This document shows positions 1 through 8,649 of a stretch of 48,016 nt of DNA, piece after piece (position 1 is the first letter of the stretch; each line of letters starts with the position of its first letter). Under the pieces are notes generated by a model. The model had not been told where the DNA came from. It searched no databases and was given only the letters and a program-made list of their open reading frames with translations. The position numbers were made by a program, and so were the translations under genes. The stretch spans positions 1 to 48,016 of the forward strand of contig CAMAQH010000030.1 of NCBI GenBank assembly GCA_945860295.1. The letters are read 5' to 3'. Source of the DNA: Prosthecobacter debontii (GTDB lineage Bacteria; Verrucomicrobiota; Verrucomicrobiia; Verrucomicrobiales; Verrucomicrobiaceae).

Positions 1-2
1 AA

Positions 3-113
3 CTCTTCGAATACATCGAAGGCTACTACAATCATCAACGCAAACACTCCGCTCTCGGATACCTCACCCCAAATCAGTTTGAAACCCAAACCCATAACCA
101 ACCCCTAAATTAA
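3..113 (+). CDS. C-terminal end of IS3-family transposase (OrfB), partial
   Basis: The window opens inside a reading frame whose last 36 residues carry the signature of the IS3-family DDE transposase C-terminus: YYNHQRKHSALGYLTPNQF, the segment after the catalytic glutamate. The family catalyses cut-and-paste/copy-out movement of the insertion sequence as an OrfAB frameshift product. Only the tail is visible, so whether the upstream element is intact cannot be judged. It stops at TAA 111–113, about 34 bases before the proposed element end. The family call is firm; the subgroup is not determined. Confidence 0.8.
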   Translation, partial: LFEYIEGYYNHQRKHSALGYLTPNQFETQTHNQPLN

Positions 114-122
114 GGGAGTCTT

Positions 123-147
123 TGGTCCAATAATCCGTTGCACCTCA
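123..147 (-). repeat. putative right terminal inverted repeat of the IS3-type element
   Basis: Read on the minus strand from 147 inward the sequence begins TGAGGTGCAACGGATTATTG. This starts with the TG dinucleotide typical of IS3-family ends and lies just downstream of the transposase stop. The left end is outside the window, so the repeat cannot be confirmed by pairing, and no target duplication can be checked. Confidence 0.4.
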
Positions 148-545
148 AATGTCGAATGACGAAGTAGCGGCTGAAGGAGGGGCTAAGAGGATGAAGCGTG
201 AAGAATGAAGTTTGAAGGATGAAGTTTGAAGGCGATCCATCGGAACTTCCCAGAAGACGTGGAATTACGATTTCATCCCCATGATTTTGTCTTTTTCCAG
301 GCCGAAGGACGACCCAAAGGCCCCCAAGTGGTCGAACAAAGGCCCTGACCTAGAGCGAGGGTGTCGGCTAAAAGACTCGTGGTGAAGACTATGAATGTAA
401 GGAGAATGAGGGAGCGCATGGTCTTCACGGAAACACGTTACACCAAAGGTGAAAAGGATGAAAATATAACAGACCGTGATGTGGGCACTCTTTGCTTGCG
501 CCAAGGTTGAAAAGCCCCACAATCAGCAACTCTCGCTCGAAAATT
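148..545. other. non-coding gap between IS end and the sugar-nucleotide enzyme
   Basis: No convincing gene is seen here. The stretch holds the 12-base motif CGAATGACGAAG (153–164), which recurs at 13219–13230, and a tandem pair of the 14-mer ATGAAGTTTGAAGG (205–218 and 219–232). Minus-strand frames in this stretch encode no recognisable protein. A promoter for the downstream gene presumably lies here, but no clear -35/-10 pair stands out. Confidence 0.5.
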
Positions 546-1499
546 ATGGCCAACAAGAAAACAGCAGTTGTCACCGGTGCAGCCGGATTCCTCGGATCAC
601 ACCTCACAGATCGACTTCTTGCTGAAGGCTATCAAGTGATCGGTATCGACAGCCTGCTAACCGGAAATGTGCGCAACATCGAACATCTTGTCGGCAATTC
701 AGATTTTCGATTCATAAAGCATGATGTGACGAACTACATCCATGTGCCGGGCGAGGTTCACTTGGTGTTTAATTTCGCTTCACCAGCTAGCCCGATTGAT
801 TATTTAAAGTTACCGATTCAGACACTAAAAGTCGGATCTCTTGGGACGCATAACACGCTGGGTTTGGCAAAAGCTAAAGGAGCATCCTATCTCATCGCCT
901 CCACTAGTGAGACATATGGAGATCCGCTGGAACACCCGCAAAAAGAAACGTACTGGGGCAATGTGAACCCGATAGGCCCACGCGGGGTGTATGATGAGGC
1001 GAAGCGTTTTTCTGAAGCGATGGTGATGGGCTATCACCGTGCCCATCAGATGGATACCAAGATCGTCCGAATCTTCAATACCTATGGTCCTCGTATGAGG
1101 TTGGAGGATGGCCGTGTCGTGCCAGCTTTCATCGGTCAAGCGCTGCAGGGGCGGCCGATAACCGTGTTTGGAGATGGTTCACAGACGCGCAGCTTTTGCT
1201 ATGTTTCCGATCTGATCGACGGCATCTACAAGCTGTCCCAAAGTAGTTACCATGAGCCGGTAAATATTGGTAATCCTCGCGAAATGACCGTGCTTCAGTT
1301 CGCTAAAGAGATCCAAAAAATCATCGGCAGTGATCAGCCAATTATTCATCAAGAGTTGCCGATGGACGATCCAAAGGTGCGCCAGCCCGACATTACTCTC
1401 GCTCGCAAGCTTCTTGGATGGGAGCCAAAAGTGGCTTTCGAGGAAGGCATCGTGCAAACAATTGAATATTTTCGTGACTTTCTTGCAATCAAGTCTTGA
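546..1499 (+). CDS. UDP-glucuronate decarboxylase-like NAD-dependent epimerase/dehydratase
   Basis: This is a 317-residue extended SDR enzyme of the UDP-glucuronic acid decarboxylase type, which makes UDP-xylose for polysaccharide synthesis in the cytoplasm. The N-terminus has the Rossmann motif [11 protein letters not shown]. An [14 protein letters not shown] stretch follows, then [19 protein letters not shown], which contains the catalytic YxxxK pair and is characteristic of the UXS subgroup. The length matches the family (about 310 residues). The frame is open back to a TTG at 492, but homology begins at the ATG at 546, so that start is preferred. No good ribosome binding site precedes it. 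It stands alone, about 95 bases upstream of the pilus-like locus on the same strand; a functional link is not shown. A related nucleotide-sugar epimerase/dehydratase is the main alternative. Confidence 0.88.
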   Translation: MANKKTAVVTGAAGFLGSHLTDRLLAEGYQVIGIDSLLTGNVRNIEHLVGNSDFRFIKHDVTNYIHVPGEVHLVFNFASPASPIDYLKLPIQTLKVGSLGTHNTLGLAKAKGASYLIASTSETYGDPLEHPQKETYWGNVNPIGPRGVYDEAKRFSEAMVMGYHRAHQMDTKIVRIFNTYGPRMRLEDGRVVPAFIGQALQGRPITVFGDGSQTRSFCYVSDLIDGIYKLSQSSYHEPVNIGNPREMTVLQFAKEIQKIIGSDQPIIHQELPMDDPKVRQPDITLARKLLGWEPKVAFEEGIVQTIEYFRDFLAIKS

Positions 1500-1595
1500 T
1501 GAGTAGCCCTGTTTGCGAATAAAAAGACATTAATTCAAGAGGATATTCCAACAGAGCTACCCTGTCGGTGTGACCTTTGACAACCCCCCATTTTC

Positions 1596-2207
1596 ATGAA
1601 GTCATCATTACTCGCCCTGTCGATCGTTGCTATCGCGATGCCCTCGCTTCAAGCTCAGACGAAGCCCACTGTTAAGGTGGATATTAAGGCCCCAAAGTTT
1701 GACTCAATACCAACGCCGCAATTTCAGGCGGGCAATGTTCCAGATAAAAACTGGCGGCCTAAGACATGGATGCAGATCGATATGGAATTCGATATCAAAC
1801 TGGCAGCGACGGTTGGAGGACGGAATGGGAGCCTGGCATCCATCACTGTGAATTATTATTTGGCAATGAGTTCTCAAGACAAGGACGGCAAGAGGCAGGT
1901 CCTGAAAGGCTCCTTTGATTATGTGGATATTCCAGCATCGGAGAAATGTCATGCTCTAGCTTTCGTGTCTCCTGCGACACTCCGACGCATCCTTGAGAAG
2001 GATAATTTTATTCCCGGTGATGTGACTGGATGGGGAGTCGAGGTAATAGTTGATGGACAGCGTGTGGCTGGGGATGGCAGCATCAAAGGTCCCTGGTGGG
2101 AAAAAACGGATGGCCTGTCGATCAACGATGGCGTCATGCTGGCCAAGAAGGACACGCCCTTCGCCATTCTTTGGGGTGACTATGATGTTGGTGTGAAGAA
2201 TAAGTGA
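1596..2207 (+). CDS. secreted Amuc_1102-like protein of the pilus-like locus
   Basis: This 203-residue protein begins with a clear Sec signal peptide (MKSSLLALSIVAIAMPSLQA, cleavage near residue 20) followed by a Lys/Pro-rich stretch and a beta-rich globular part with a GGRNGSLASITVNYYLAM segment. I assign it as the Amuc_1102 counterpart from position and type: a small exported beta-rich protein directly upstream of a PilM-like gene, with the rest of the five-gene order conserved. Amuc_1102 of Akkermansia has been described as having an immunoglobulin-like fold related to archaeal pilus proteins; that is family knowledge recalled, not seen here. No prepilin peptidase site is visible, so it is probably not a classical type IV pilin. 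The gap to pilM is about 54 bases, consistent with one transcript. Confidence 0.6.
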   Translation: MKSSLLALSIVAIAMPSLQAQTKPTVKVDIKAPKFDSIPTPQFQAGNVPDKNWRPKTWMQIDMEFDIKLAATVGGRNGSLASITVNYYLAMSSQDKDGKRQVLKGSFDYVDIPASEKCHALAFVSPATLRRILEKDNFIPGDVTGWGVEVIVDGQRVAGDGSIKGPWWEKTDGLSINDGVMLAKKDTPFAILWGDYDVGVKNK

Positions 2208-2261
2208 AGCCAAGGTCAATCAGACAGCAGGGTACAGTAACGAAATACTAATTTTCCGAGC

Positions 2262-4007
2262 ATGGCAGACAGTAAAAGCATCGCAGTTCTGAACCTGGGT
2301 TCCCAGCGTATTTCAGGAGCAATTTTCAGCAAAATAGGGGGCGACCTCGTTCTGAAAAAATATGAGCATGTAGAAATGACAGGCGATCCCACGGTGGACG
2401 CCTCACGGCTTCCACAGCTCAAGGTCAGTCTGGATGAATTGACTGATCGACTTAAGATCAAGAAGTCTGCCGTTTGGTATGCCGTCGCTGGTCATACGGT
2501 CTTCACACGCTTTGTGAAACTGCCACCTGTGCAGCCAGATCGAGTGGCTCAGATTGTGGAGTTTGAAGCACGTCAAAACGTGCCATTCCCGATCAATGAA
2601 GTGGTCTGGGATTACGAGTTTGTTTCTGAAGGAAATGGAGAAACTGAAGTGGTGCTAGTGGCCATGAAGTCGGACGCTCTCAATGAGATCAACGACCAAG
2701 TTGTTGCTGCAGGAGCGAAGACGTCTGGCGTGGATGTGGCGCCGATGGCACTCTTTAATACCTTTCGTTATTCATACCCAGATGTGGATGAGACAGCTGT
2801 TCTGATCGATCTAGGTGCTCGCTCAACGAATCTCGTGTTCGTTGATGGTGGCAAACTTTTCACTCGAAACTTTCTCGTCGGTGGCGCAGCAATCTCTGCC
2901 GCCGTTGCCAAGGAATTCGGCATCAGCTTTGCAGAGGCCGAGGCGTTGAAAATTGCTCAAGGTTTTGTGGCTCAAGGTGGCGCTGTGCAGGAGCATTCAG
3001 ATCCGGAAACTGCGGCCCTTTCCAGAGTAATTCGAAATACAGTCTCTAATCTGCATACGCAGATCATGCGCACGATCACTTTCTATCGCACTCAGCAGGG
3101 TGGCTCGCAGCCTAAACGTGTTTTTATTACAGGTGGCGGTGCTCTATTGGGCAATATAGCCATATTCCTTGAGGAAAAACTTAAATTGCCTGTCGAAATC
3201 TTCAACCCTCTTCGAGGCGTCCAAATTGACCGGAGCTTGAAGGCGGACTCGGCTCATGCAGAGAGTCCATTTATGGGTGAACTCGTTGGTCTTGCTCTGC
3301 GTTCTAGCGGCGGCTGTCCGAGTGAAGTTGAGTTGGTGCCTACCGCCATTGCCAATGCTCGTGATGCGGCGCGACGCACACCATCCCTTTTGCTCGCTGC
3401 AGTCTGTCTCTGGGCTGCACTAGGCACCGGTATCTTTTACCACCAAAATACCCAACGTGTTATTGAAGAAAAATTGGGAGCCATGCGTCAGGAAAACCAG
3501 AATTTAAAGTCCTTAGCGACCCAGATCAATGCATTAAATGCTAGGCAGACGGAATTGATGGGATTAAGCACACAGTTAGAGCAAGCTGTAGCTGAACGCT
3601 CCTATTGGGTTCGGCTCATGACAGAGATCAACAACAAATTCGACAACGATTTGATCTGGCTGACCCTGATTGAGCCCATGAAGGACGGTAAGTCCATCAC
3701 GCCTCAACTTGTCACCCAGGGTGAGACCTCATCCGCACCCAAGGACGACAAGGAGACTGCGACGACGACTGCTGAGCCAGTTTACACCGTCCAGATGCAG
3801 GGTCTCTATCGGAAAAACGACGAAGGTGAACAGGTTGTTTATCGTTTTGGTAGCGCCCTTGCCAAGTCTTCTTGGTTTAACATCGCCAATTTCGAGGCCA
3901 AGCGGGCTGACTATGTCAGTGCTGAGGCTGGAGTTGAAGATGATCGTTACGCCTACACTTTTAACATTAAGCTGCCTCTCGCGCAGCCCATGAAATTCAA
4001 AAACTGA
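2262..4007 (+). CDS. pilM: PilM–PilN-like fusion, type IV pilus assembly (Amuc_1101-like)
   Basis: This 581-residue protein joins two parts of the inner-membrane platform. Residues 1–350 are a PilM-type actin-like ATPase domain: the N-terminal SIAVLNLGSQRISGA, the EFEARQNVPFPINEVVWDY stretch (the classical family motif), AVLIDLGARSTNLV near 179–192, and FITGGGALLGN near 288–298. An ELVP segment at 357–360 resembles the short N-terminal PilN motif that docks onto PilM. It is followed by a transmembrane helix (about 374–393), a coiled coil (about 398–446) and a periplasmic PilN-like domain. PilM and PilN are separate proteins in most type IV pilus systems. The stop overlaps the next start by one base (TGATG at 4005–4009), indicating translational coupling. 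Confidence 0.88.
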   Translation: MADSKSIAVLNLGSQRISGAIFSKIGGDLVLKKYEHVEMTGDPTVDASRLPQLKVSLDELTDRLKIKKSAVWYAVAGHTVFTRFVKLPPVQPDRVAQIVEFEARQNVPFPINEVVWDYEFVSEGNGETEVVLVAMKSDALNEINDQVVAAGAKTSGVDVAPMALFNTFRYSYPDVDETAVLIDLGARSTNLVFVDGGKLFTRNFLVGGAAISAAVAKEFGISFAEAEALKIAQGFVAQGGAVQEHSDPETAALSRVIRNTVSNLHTQIMRTITFYRTQQGGSQPKRVFITGGGALLGNIAIFLEEKLKLPVEIFNPLRGVQIDRSLKADSAHAESPFMGELVGLALRSSGGCPSEVELVPTAIANARDAARRTPSLLLAAVCLWAALGTGIFYHQNTQRVIEEKLGAMRQENQNLKSLATQINALNARQTELMGLSTQLEQAVAERSYWVRLMTEINNKFDNDLIWLTLIEPMKDGKSITPQLVTQGETSSAPKDDKETATTTAEPVYTVQMQGLYRKNDEGEQVVYRFGSALAKSSWFNIANFEAKRADYVSAEAGVEDDRYAYTFNIKLPLAQPMKFKN

Positions 4008-5005
4008 TGAGCTGGATTCAAGAAAACAAAGTGCCTGCCGCCATCCTCGGGATGACTGGTGCAGGAGTCATTGGACTCGGAGTGGTTTTATTCAATGCTT
4101 GGTCCGACGCCGGAGCGGCCCAGGAAGAATTCGACACCGTCAATGCCAGTTTGGCGTCCATGAAAAGCGCGCCCTTGGCACCAACCCCTGAGAACCTTGC
4201 CGCTAAGCAAGCTCAAGTGAAGGATTATAGCGACGCGGTTGGTAAACTCTCACTGGTGCTTTATAAGCTTCAACCAGAGGACAAGCCAATCAGCAATAAC
4301 GATTTCCAAGCGAAGTTAAAGAGTAAGATCGCAGAGATCAAAAAGATCGGAGGAAATCGTCTGCCTGCAGAATTTTATCTGAGCTTCAACGAATACATCG
4401 CAGATATACCCAAAACGGACGAGGTCGCATCTGAACTTTCCACCTACCTCGATTCAGTGGATGAGATCGTTAAAATGCTGCTCAATAGCGGAGTGAAATC
4501 GATTGATATGGTGGAGCGTTCGCAATTGCCTTCTGAAAAAGGGGAGCCTTCGAAACCTCAGCAAGCCAGCAAAGCGAAAGCTAAGGCTGTGGCTTCCCGA
4601 ACTGCGAGACCCGCAGCGGTAAACATTACTGAACGTCGTCAGGTGCGTGTCATGATCCGAACGGACCAAGGTGCGCTACAGACACTATTAAGTAAACTCG
4701 CCAGCCCTTCAGAAATGCCTTTCTTTACAGTGGTTCGTCTTCTTCGAGTCGAGAACGAAGCAAAAGAGGGGCCGCCTCGTGCTACTGCAGCTGTGACAGC
4801 GCCTATGCCTTCTGGTTCTGACCCCACCGCACCCGCTTCGCCAACTCCATCTGGAGTGGATCCCGCCAAGCCTGCACCCTCAGGCATACAGCCTGCTGCT
4901 CCCGATTCCCATGTTGTCCTCGGTAAAGAGACATTGCGCGCTTTCTTAGAGATTGATCTAGTCAAGTTTGTCAATCCGAACACACCAGCGCCTGCGACGC
5001 GGTGA
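4007..5005 (+). CDS. Amuc_1100-like membrane-anchored pilus-locus protein (PilO-like)
   Basis: This 332-residue protein has a short cytoplasmic N-terminus, one transmembrane helix (residues about 10–31), a coiled-coil stretch (about 35–80), a helical periplasmic region, and a Pro/Ala/Ser-rich linker near the C-terminus (about 265–300). Its place between the PilM–PilN fusion and the Amuc_1099-like gene is that of PilO in type IV pilus operons and of Amuc_1100 in Akkermansia. Amuc_1100 is about the same size and is the abundant surface protein reported to signal through TLR2; that activity is established for Akkermansia only and is not implied for this host. Residues 200–220 (PAAVNITERRQVRVMIR) start a beta-alpha unit consistent with a ferredoxin-like PilO domain. 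The start is fixed by the one-base overlap with pilM. Confidence 0.72.
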   Translation: MSWIQENKVPAAILGMTGAGVIGLGVVLFNAWSDAGAAQEEFDTVNASLASMKSAPLAPTPENLAAKQAQVKDYSDAVGKLSLVLYKLQPEDKPISNNDFQAKLKSKIAEIKKIGGNRLPAEFYLSFNEYIADIPKTDEVASELSTYLDSVDEIVKMLLNSGVKSIDMVERSQLPSEKGEPSKPQQASKAKAKAVASRTARPAAVNITERRQVRVMIRTDQGALQTLLSKLASPSEMPFFTVVRLLRVENEAKEGPPRATAAVTAPMPSGSDPTAPASPTPSGVDPAKPAPSGIQPAAPDSHVVLGKETLRAFLEIDLVKFVNPNTPAPATR

Positions 5006-5033
5006 TAGAACATTAGCTTTTAATTTTAGCATC

Positions 5034-6005
5034 ATGCAGAACAAGAATGGCAATTACGAGAAAGGACTTCTCACCGCGGCGACCTTGATAGCGGCAGCTG
5101 TGGTCGGCTACCTGATCTGGGACAGTCAGAGTATTTCTGAGCGCCTCAGCCTACTCCCCAGTTCATCCAAAAATGATCTCAACCCGCCTCCCACTGATGG
5201 TGTCAATGCTGTATTCAAGCGCCTAACAGAAAAGGTTATGTGGGCGTCTCCTGAAATTAGAGGTAAGGCAGTGCCACTGAATAAATCCATCATCCTACTG
5301 CAAAAAGGTGATGATCTCTTTGACCTGCAAACAGAGGATAAAGTGCTGCGTCCACCGATGACTAACGCTTTCCTGATCAAGTATGATCTTCCCAGCATCG
5401 AATCGCCAAACGTGGGCGCTTTAGACGCTGATAATGACGGATTTAGCAACGAGGAAGAGTTTTCGGCCGATCCGCCAACAGACCCCAAGGAAGCTCAATC
5501 GCACCCCCCAGTCACTCAGAAGCTCTATTTGAAGCAACGCATCACTCACGATTACAGGATCAAGTTGAATAGCAGTGCGCCGCCCTACCAGGTTCAACGC
5601 ATTGCGCCAGAACCCAAGGTGAGTAAATTTGTCTCGCCTGGGGATGAGTTTGGATTCGACAAAGGTGCTGTGCGTTTCAAGGCGATAAGTTTTGAACAGA
5701 AAACCGTGGCAGATCCTAAAGTGGGTGAAAAAGACATTTCGGAGCTCAAGTGTCTTGATACTGCCACCAAAAAAGAATTCATCCTCGTCCGAGGCTCTGA
5801 AACGAATCTGGCTGAGTATGAAGCTGAATTTGAATTTAGAATAGGCAACGCCGAAGTTCGGAAAGTAAAAGAGGGAGAGACCTTCCAGATTCCTGGAATC
5901 GGTATCACATTCAAGGTGCTTAGCATCGAGGAGAACAAAGCTGTCATCGTTCCCGTGGATGGTCCAAATACGACAGGGGAACCAATAACCGTCAAGAAAG
6001 GTTAA
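5034..6005 (+). CDS. Amuc_1099-like single-pass protein with a calcium-loop motif (PilP-like position)
   Basis: The ATG at 5034 gives 323 residues. The frame extends upstream into the preceding gene, but the transmembrane helix (about residues 11–28, GLLTAATLIAAAVVGYLIW) sits right for this start. A long exported part follows. Residues about 131–143 (DADNDGFSNEEEF) match the DxDxDG....EE calcium-binding loop of EF-hand/thrombospondin-3 repeats. The C-terminal 120 residues form a beta-rich domain (GETFQIPGIGITFKVLSIEE) with the feel of a PilP/GspC homology region that contacts the secretin. It lies between the PilO-like gene and the secretin, as PilP does in classical operons. The Amuc_1099 identity is inferred from order and topology. 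Confidence 0.68.
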   Translation: MQNKNGNYEKGLLTAATLIAAAVVGYLIWDSQSISERLSLLPSSSKNDLNPPPTDGVNAVFKRLTEKVMWASPEIRGKAVPLNKSIILLQKGDDLFDLQTEDKVLRPPMTNAFLIKYDLPSIESPNVGALDADNDGFSNEEEFSADPPTDPKEAQSHPPVTQKLYLKQRITHDYRIKLNSSAPPYQVQRIAPEPKVSKFVSPGDEFGFDKGAVRFKAISFEQKTVADPKVGEKDISELKCLDTATKKEFILVRGSETNLAEYEAEFEFRIGNAEVRKVKEGETFQIPGIGITFKVLSIEENKAVIVPVDGPNTTGEPITVKKG

Positions 6006-6099
6006 CTTTCCAAAAAAAAGCAAAAAAACATCTCGCCAAACTCTCGCGAATACTGATAAACACCACAACTCAAAGCCAATCTCGCTCTAATTTCCCTTT

Positions 6100-8598
6100 A
6101 TGACCCAGTCCTCCCGTATGATTAAAAATCGAATTGCCCTACTCGTTGCTGTGATAGCTCCGATTGTCACACCTCCAGTTAACGCTGGCGAAAGTGGACT
6201 AGGCGGTGGTGTTCCAGGCATCGCTGAACGTGAAATTGCACGCCGTGCTGCCCGCATTGAAGACGCTAGAAAAGGGATGGAAAAAGGTGACGAACTTTAC
6301 GCTAAAGGTGATCACGAAGGCGCTCTGGCTCAGTATCGCGCAGCCAAGGATATTTTTGACCAACTCCCAAATGCCACTTTCATTCAAGATTGGCGTAATC
6401 TTGCCAATCTGAAGTTCGCAGACTGTGCGGCTCAAGTAGCGCGCGAAAAGGCCGTGATCGGTGATTATGTCGCAGCGAGAAAACTTTTGGATGAAGCGCT
6501 TGCAGTCGTCCCAGGCCACAAGGCTTCTACATTATTTGCACGTCACCTAGATGATCCAGATCGCTGGCCGCCAGCCCTGACGCCAGAGCATGTTGAAAAT
6601 GTCGGTAAAGTTCAAAAGGGACTCTTTCTCGCTAGTAGTTCTGTAGAGATTGGTAACTATGATCAGGCTTTGACTCAGTTCGAAGATGTCCTCCGCATTG
6701 ATCCTTACAATACGGCCGCTCGTCGTGGTATGGAACTTGCGGAAAGAAAGCGCACTGAGTATTTTGAAAGCGCTCGTGATCATCAACGTGTTCGTATGTT
6801 AAATATGGTGAATGAAGCTTGGGAGCAAAAGCCGCCAGTAAAGGGACTTTCGTTTGAGAACACAGGTGGTGGCGGTAAAGCTCCGACCATTTATCTTAGC
6901 CAGAAGATGCAGAAAATTGTCTTTCCACAGGTTACTTTTTCCGGTGCTAGTATTGATGAAGCCGTTGAGTTCCTGCGAGTTAAAAGTCGTGATTTGGACA
7001 TCGAAGAAAATGATCCGGCACGTAAAGGGGTGAATATCATCCTGAAAGGTGGCGATAGTCCATCCACAGCATCGATTAGTCTCGATTTAAAGGACGTTCC
7101 AATGGTTGAGGCTCTGAGATATGTTACGGAGCTTGCGGGAATGAAGTTCAAGGTAGAACCTTTCGCTGTTCTTATTGTGCCAGTATCTGAAACTACCGCG
7201 GAGCAGTTTACGCGTATTTACAAAGTTCCGCCAGACTTTGAAAGCATGGGAAGCGGCGGAGGTGCTGCTCCGGCAGCCGCTGCAGCTGCAGATCCTTTCG
7301 CCGCTGGTGGTGCTGCTCCTGCAGCTTCGGGATTGCAGGTCCGACAGAGTGCTTTGGATATTCTAAAGTCCCAAGGTATTCCTTTCCCTGAACAGGCAAC
7401 AGCTGTATTCAACAAAGTGACTTCACAGCTCATTGTTAAAAACACTCAGCCTAACCTTGATTTGGTTGAAGCTTTTGTTGACTCTATTATTGGCCGAGTC
7501 ACTAAACAGGTTTATATCACTTCGAAATTCGTCGAGGTCACTCAGAAAAATACGGATGAACTTGGTTTCGATTGGTTACTTGGCGGGGCTGGTGGTAATG
7601 TTGAACTAGGTGGAGGCACCGCCGGAAACTCTGGTGTCAGATCGACCTATACTGGCAATCTCGCTGGCTTGGTAACGGGTGGTGTCGTGAGTCCCGTAAC
7701 TCGGGGTCTCCGGTCGGGAAGTCGTGCTATTCGGGGTGATAGTGTAGATTCATTGTTTAATCCTGCCGACGCAGGTGCTGATAACGTGGGGCCTGGTGTA
7801 TTGTCCATTGCTGGCATTTTCACTGATCCTCAGTTTGGTATGGTTCTCCGTGCCTTATCTCAACGTAAGGGGGTGGATCTCATGAGCGCACCGAGTGTGA
7901 CCACTAAAGGTGGACAGCAAGCTACCGTCGAAGTTATTCGTGAATTCATCTATCCAACAGAATTTGACCCTCCACAAATTCCAACCAATGTGGGTTCCGC
8001 TGGCGGTGGGGGTGGTATTATTGGTGGGGCTACGACTACACCTTCTATTCCTGTTACGCCTACGACACCAACAGCCTTTGAAATGCGGCCTGTGGGCGTT
8101 CGCATGGAAGTTGATCCAGTAATTGGTGAAAATGGCTCGATTGATCTTAATCTTCTCCCAGAAGTGACTGAGTTCGATGGATTCATTAATTATGGTAGTC
8201 CCATTTACAGTGTCCAACCATTGACTGATGCCTTCGGTGTTACCATTGGTTCAACTAGGGTGGAGCTGACTCCGAATACGATCAATCAACCGATTTTTTC
8301 CACCCGCAAAGTCAAGACTTCAGTTACGGTCTGGGATGGTCAGACCGTTGCTCTCGGCGGCCTTATCCGTGAGGATGTGCAAGATGTGGAAGATAAGCTT
8401 CCGGTAGTGGGAGATCTCCCGTTCATTGGTCGGCTTTTCCGCACAGAAGTGGAAGACCACTTTAAGCGCAATTTGATGATTTTTGTGACAGCTACCTTGA
8501 TTGACCCAGCTGGTCAAAGAATCAAGGGCGGTGCTGTCGGTGAGGCTGCCCCAGGCGTATTGGGAGGTAATCCTCTCTTGCCAGCGATTGGTAACTAA
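6100..8598 (+). CDS. pilQ: type II/IV secretin (PilQ/GspD-like, Amuc_1098-like)
   Basis: This 832-residue outer-membrane secretin has a signal peptide (about 1–29), then a TPR-rich region (about 38–240), and an N0/STN-like segment (about 272–370, FPQVTFSGASIDEAVEFLR). An Ala/Gly-rich linker (about 382–410) and an N1-type KH-like segment (TAVFNKVTSQLIVKNTQPN) follow. The C-terminal secretin domain ends with the hallmark GDLPFIGRLFR near 771–781. Secretins form the multimeric gated ring through which a pilus or substrate crosses the outer membrane. The N-terminal TPR fusion could serve the role of a pilotin or of peptidoglycan contact, which is inference. An alternative start is the ATG at 6118. 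It is the last gene of the locus and is followed by a strong terminator. No PilB, PilC, PilT or pilin gene is in the window. Confidence 0.92.
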   Translation: MTQSSRMIKNRIALLVAVIAPIVTPPVNAGESGLGGGVPGIAEREIARRAARIEDARKGMEKGDELYAKGDHEGALAQYRAAKDIFDQLPNATFIQDWRNLANLKFADCAAQVAREKAVIGDYVAARKLLDEALAVVPGHKASTLFARHLDDPDRWPPALTPEHVENVGKVQKGLFLASSSVEIGNYDQALTQFEDVLRIDPYNTAARRGMELAERKRTEYFESARDHQRVRMLNMVNEAWEQKPPVKGLSFENTGGGGKAPTIYLSQKMQKIVFPQVTFSGASIDEAVEFLRVKSRDLDIEENDPARKGVNIILKGGDSPSTASISLDLKDVPMVEALRYVTELAGMKFKVEPFAVLIVPVSETTAEQFTRIYKVPPDFESMGSGGGAAPAAAAAADPFAAGGAAPAASGLQVRQSALDILKSQGIPFPEQATAVFNKVTSQLIVKNTQPNLDLVEAFVDSIIGRVTKQVYITSKFVEVTQKNTDELGFDWLLGGAGGNVELGGGTAGNSGVRSTYTGNLAGLVTGGVVSPVTRGLRSGSRAIRGDSVDSLFNPADAGADNVGPGVLSIAGIFTDPQFGMVLRALSQRKGVDLMSAPSVTTKGGQQATVEVIREFIYPTEFDPPQIPTNVGSAGGGGGIIGGATTTPSIPVTPTTPTAFEMRPVGVRMEVDPVIGENGSIDLNLLPEVTEFDGFINYGSPIYSVQPLTDAFGVTIGSTRVELTPNTINQPIFSTRKVKTSVTVWDGQTVALGGLIREDVQDVEDKLPVVGDLPFIGRLFRTEVEDHFKRNLMIFVTATLIDPAGQRIKGGAVGEAAPGVLGGNPLLPAIGN

Positions 8599-8614
8599 TT
8601 TTTTAGATCTTAAC

Positions 8615-8649
8615 AAGGGCAGGAGATGAAAGTCTCCTGCCCTTTTTTT
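8615..8649 (+). terminator. rho-independent terminator after the secretin gene, abutting coaE
   Basis: A perfect 10-bp stem, GGGCAGGAGA (8617–8626) with TCTCCTGCCC (8633–8642), encloses a 6-base loop and is followed by seven T (8643–8649). The AA before the stem can extend the pairing. The T-run ends exactly at the ATG (8650) of the next gene, so the same bases serve as terminator and as translation-initiation region for coaE. Confidence 0.9.

Noticed and set aside
265-607. Overlapping minus-strand frames of 85 and 60 codons upstream of the UXS-like gene
   Set aside because: No recognisable motif, no signal peptide and partial overlap with a real gene start; likely chance frames in non-coding DNA.
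1575-1595. TTGACA-like box just before the Amuc_1102-like start
   Set aside because: It lies only about 15–20 bases from the ATG, leaving no room for a -10 box and leader.
6000-6035. Small GAAAG/CTTTC hairpin after the Amuc_1099-like gene
   Set aside because: The stem is only about five base pairs and is followed by A-runs rather than T on the plus strand, so it is not a convincing terminator.
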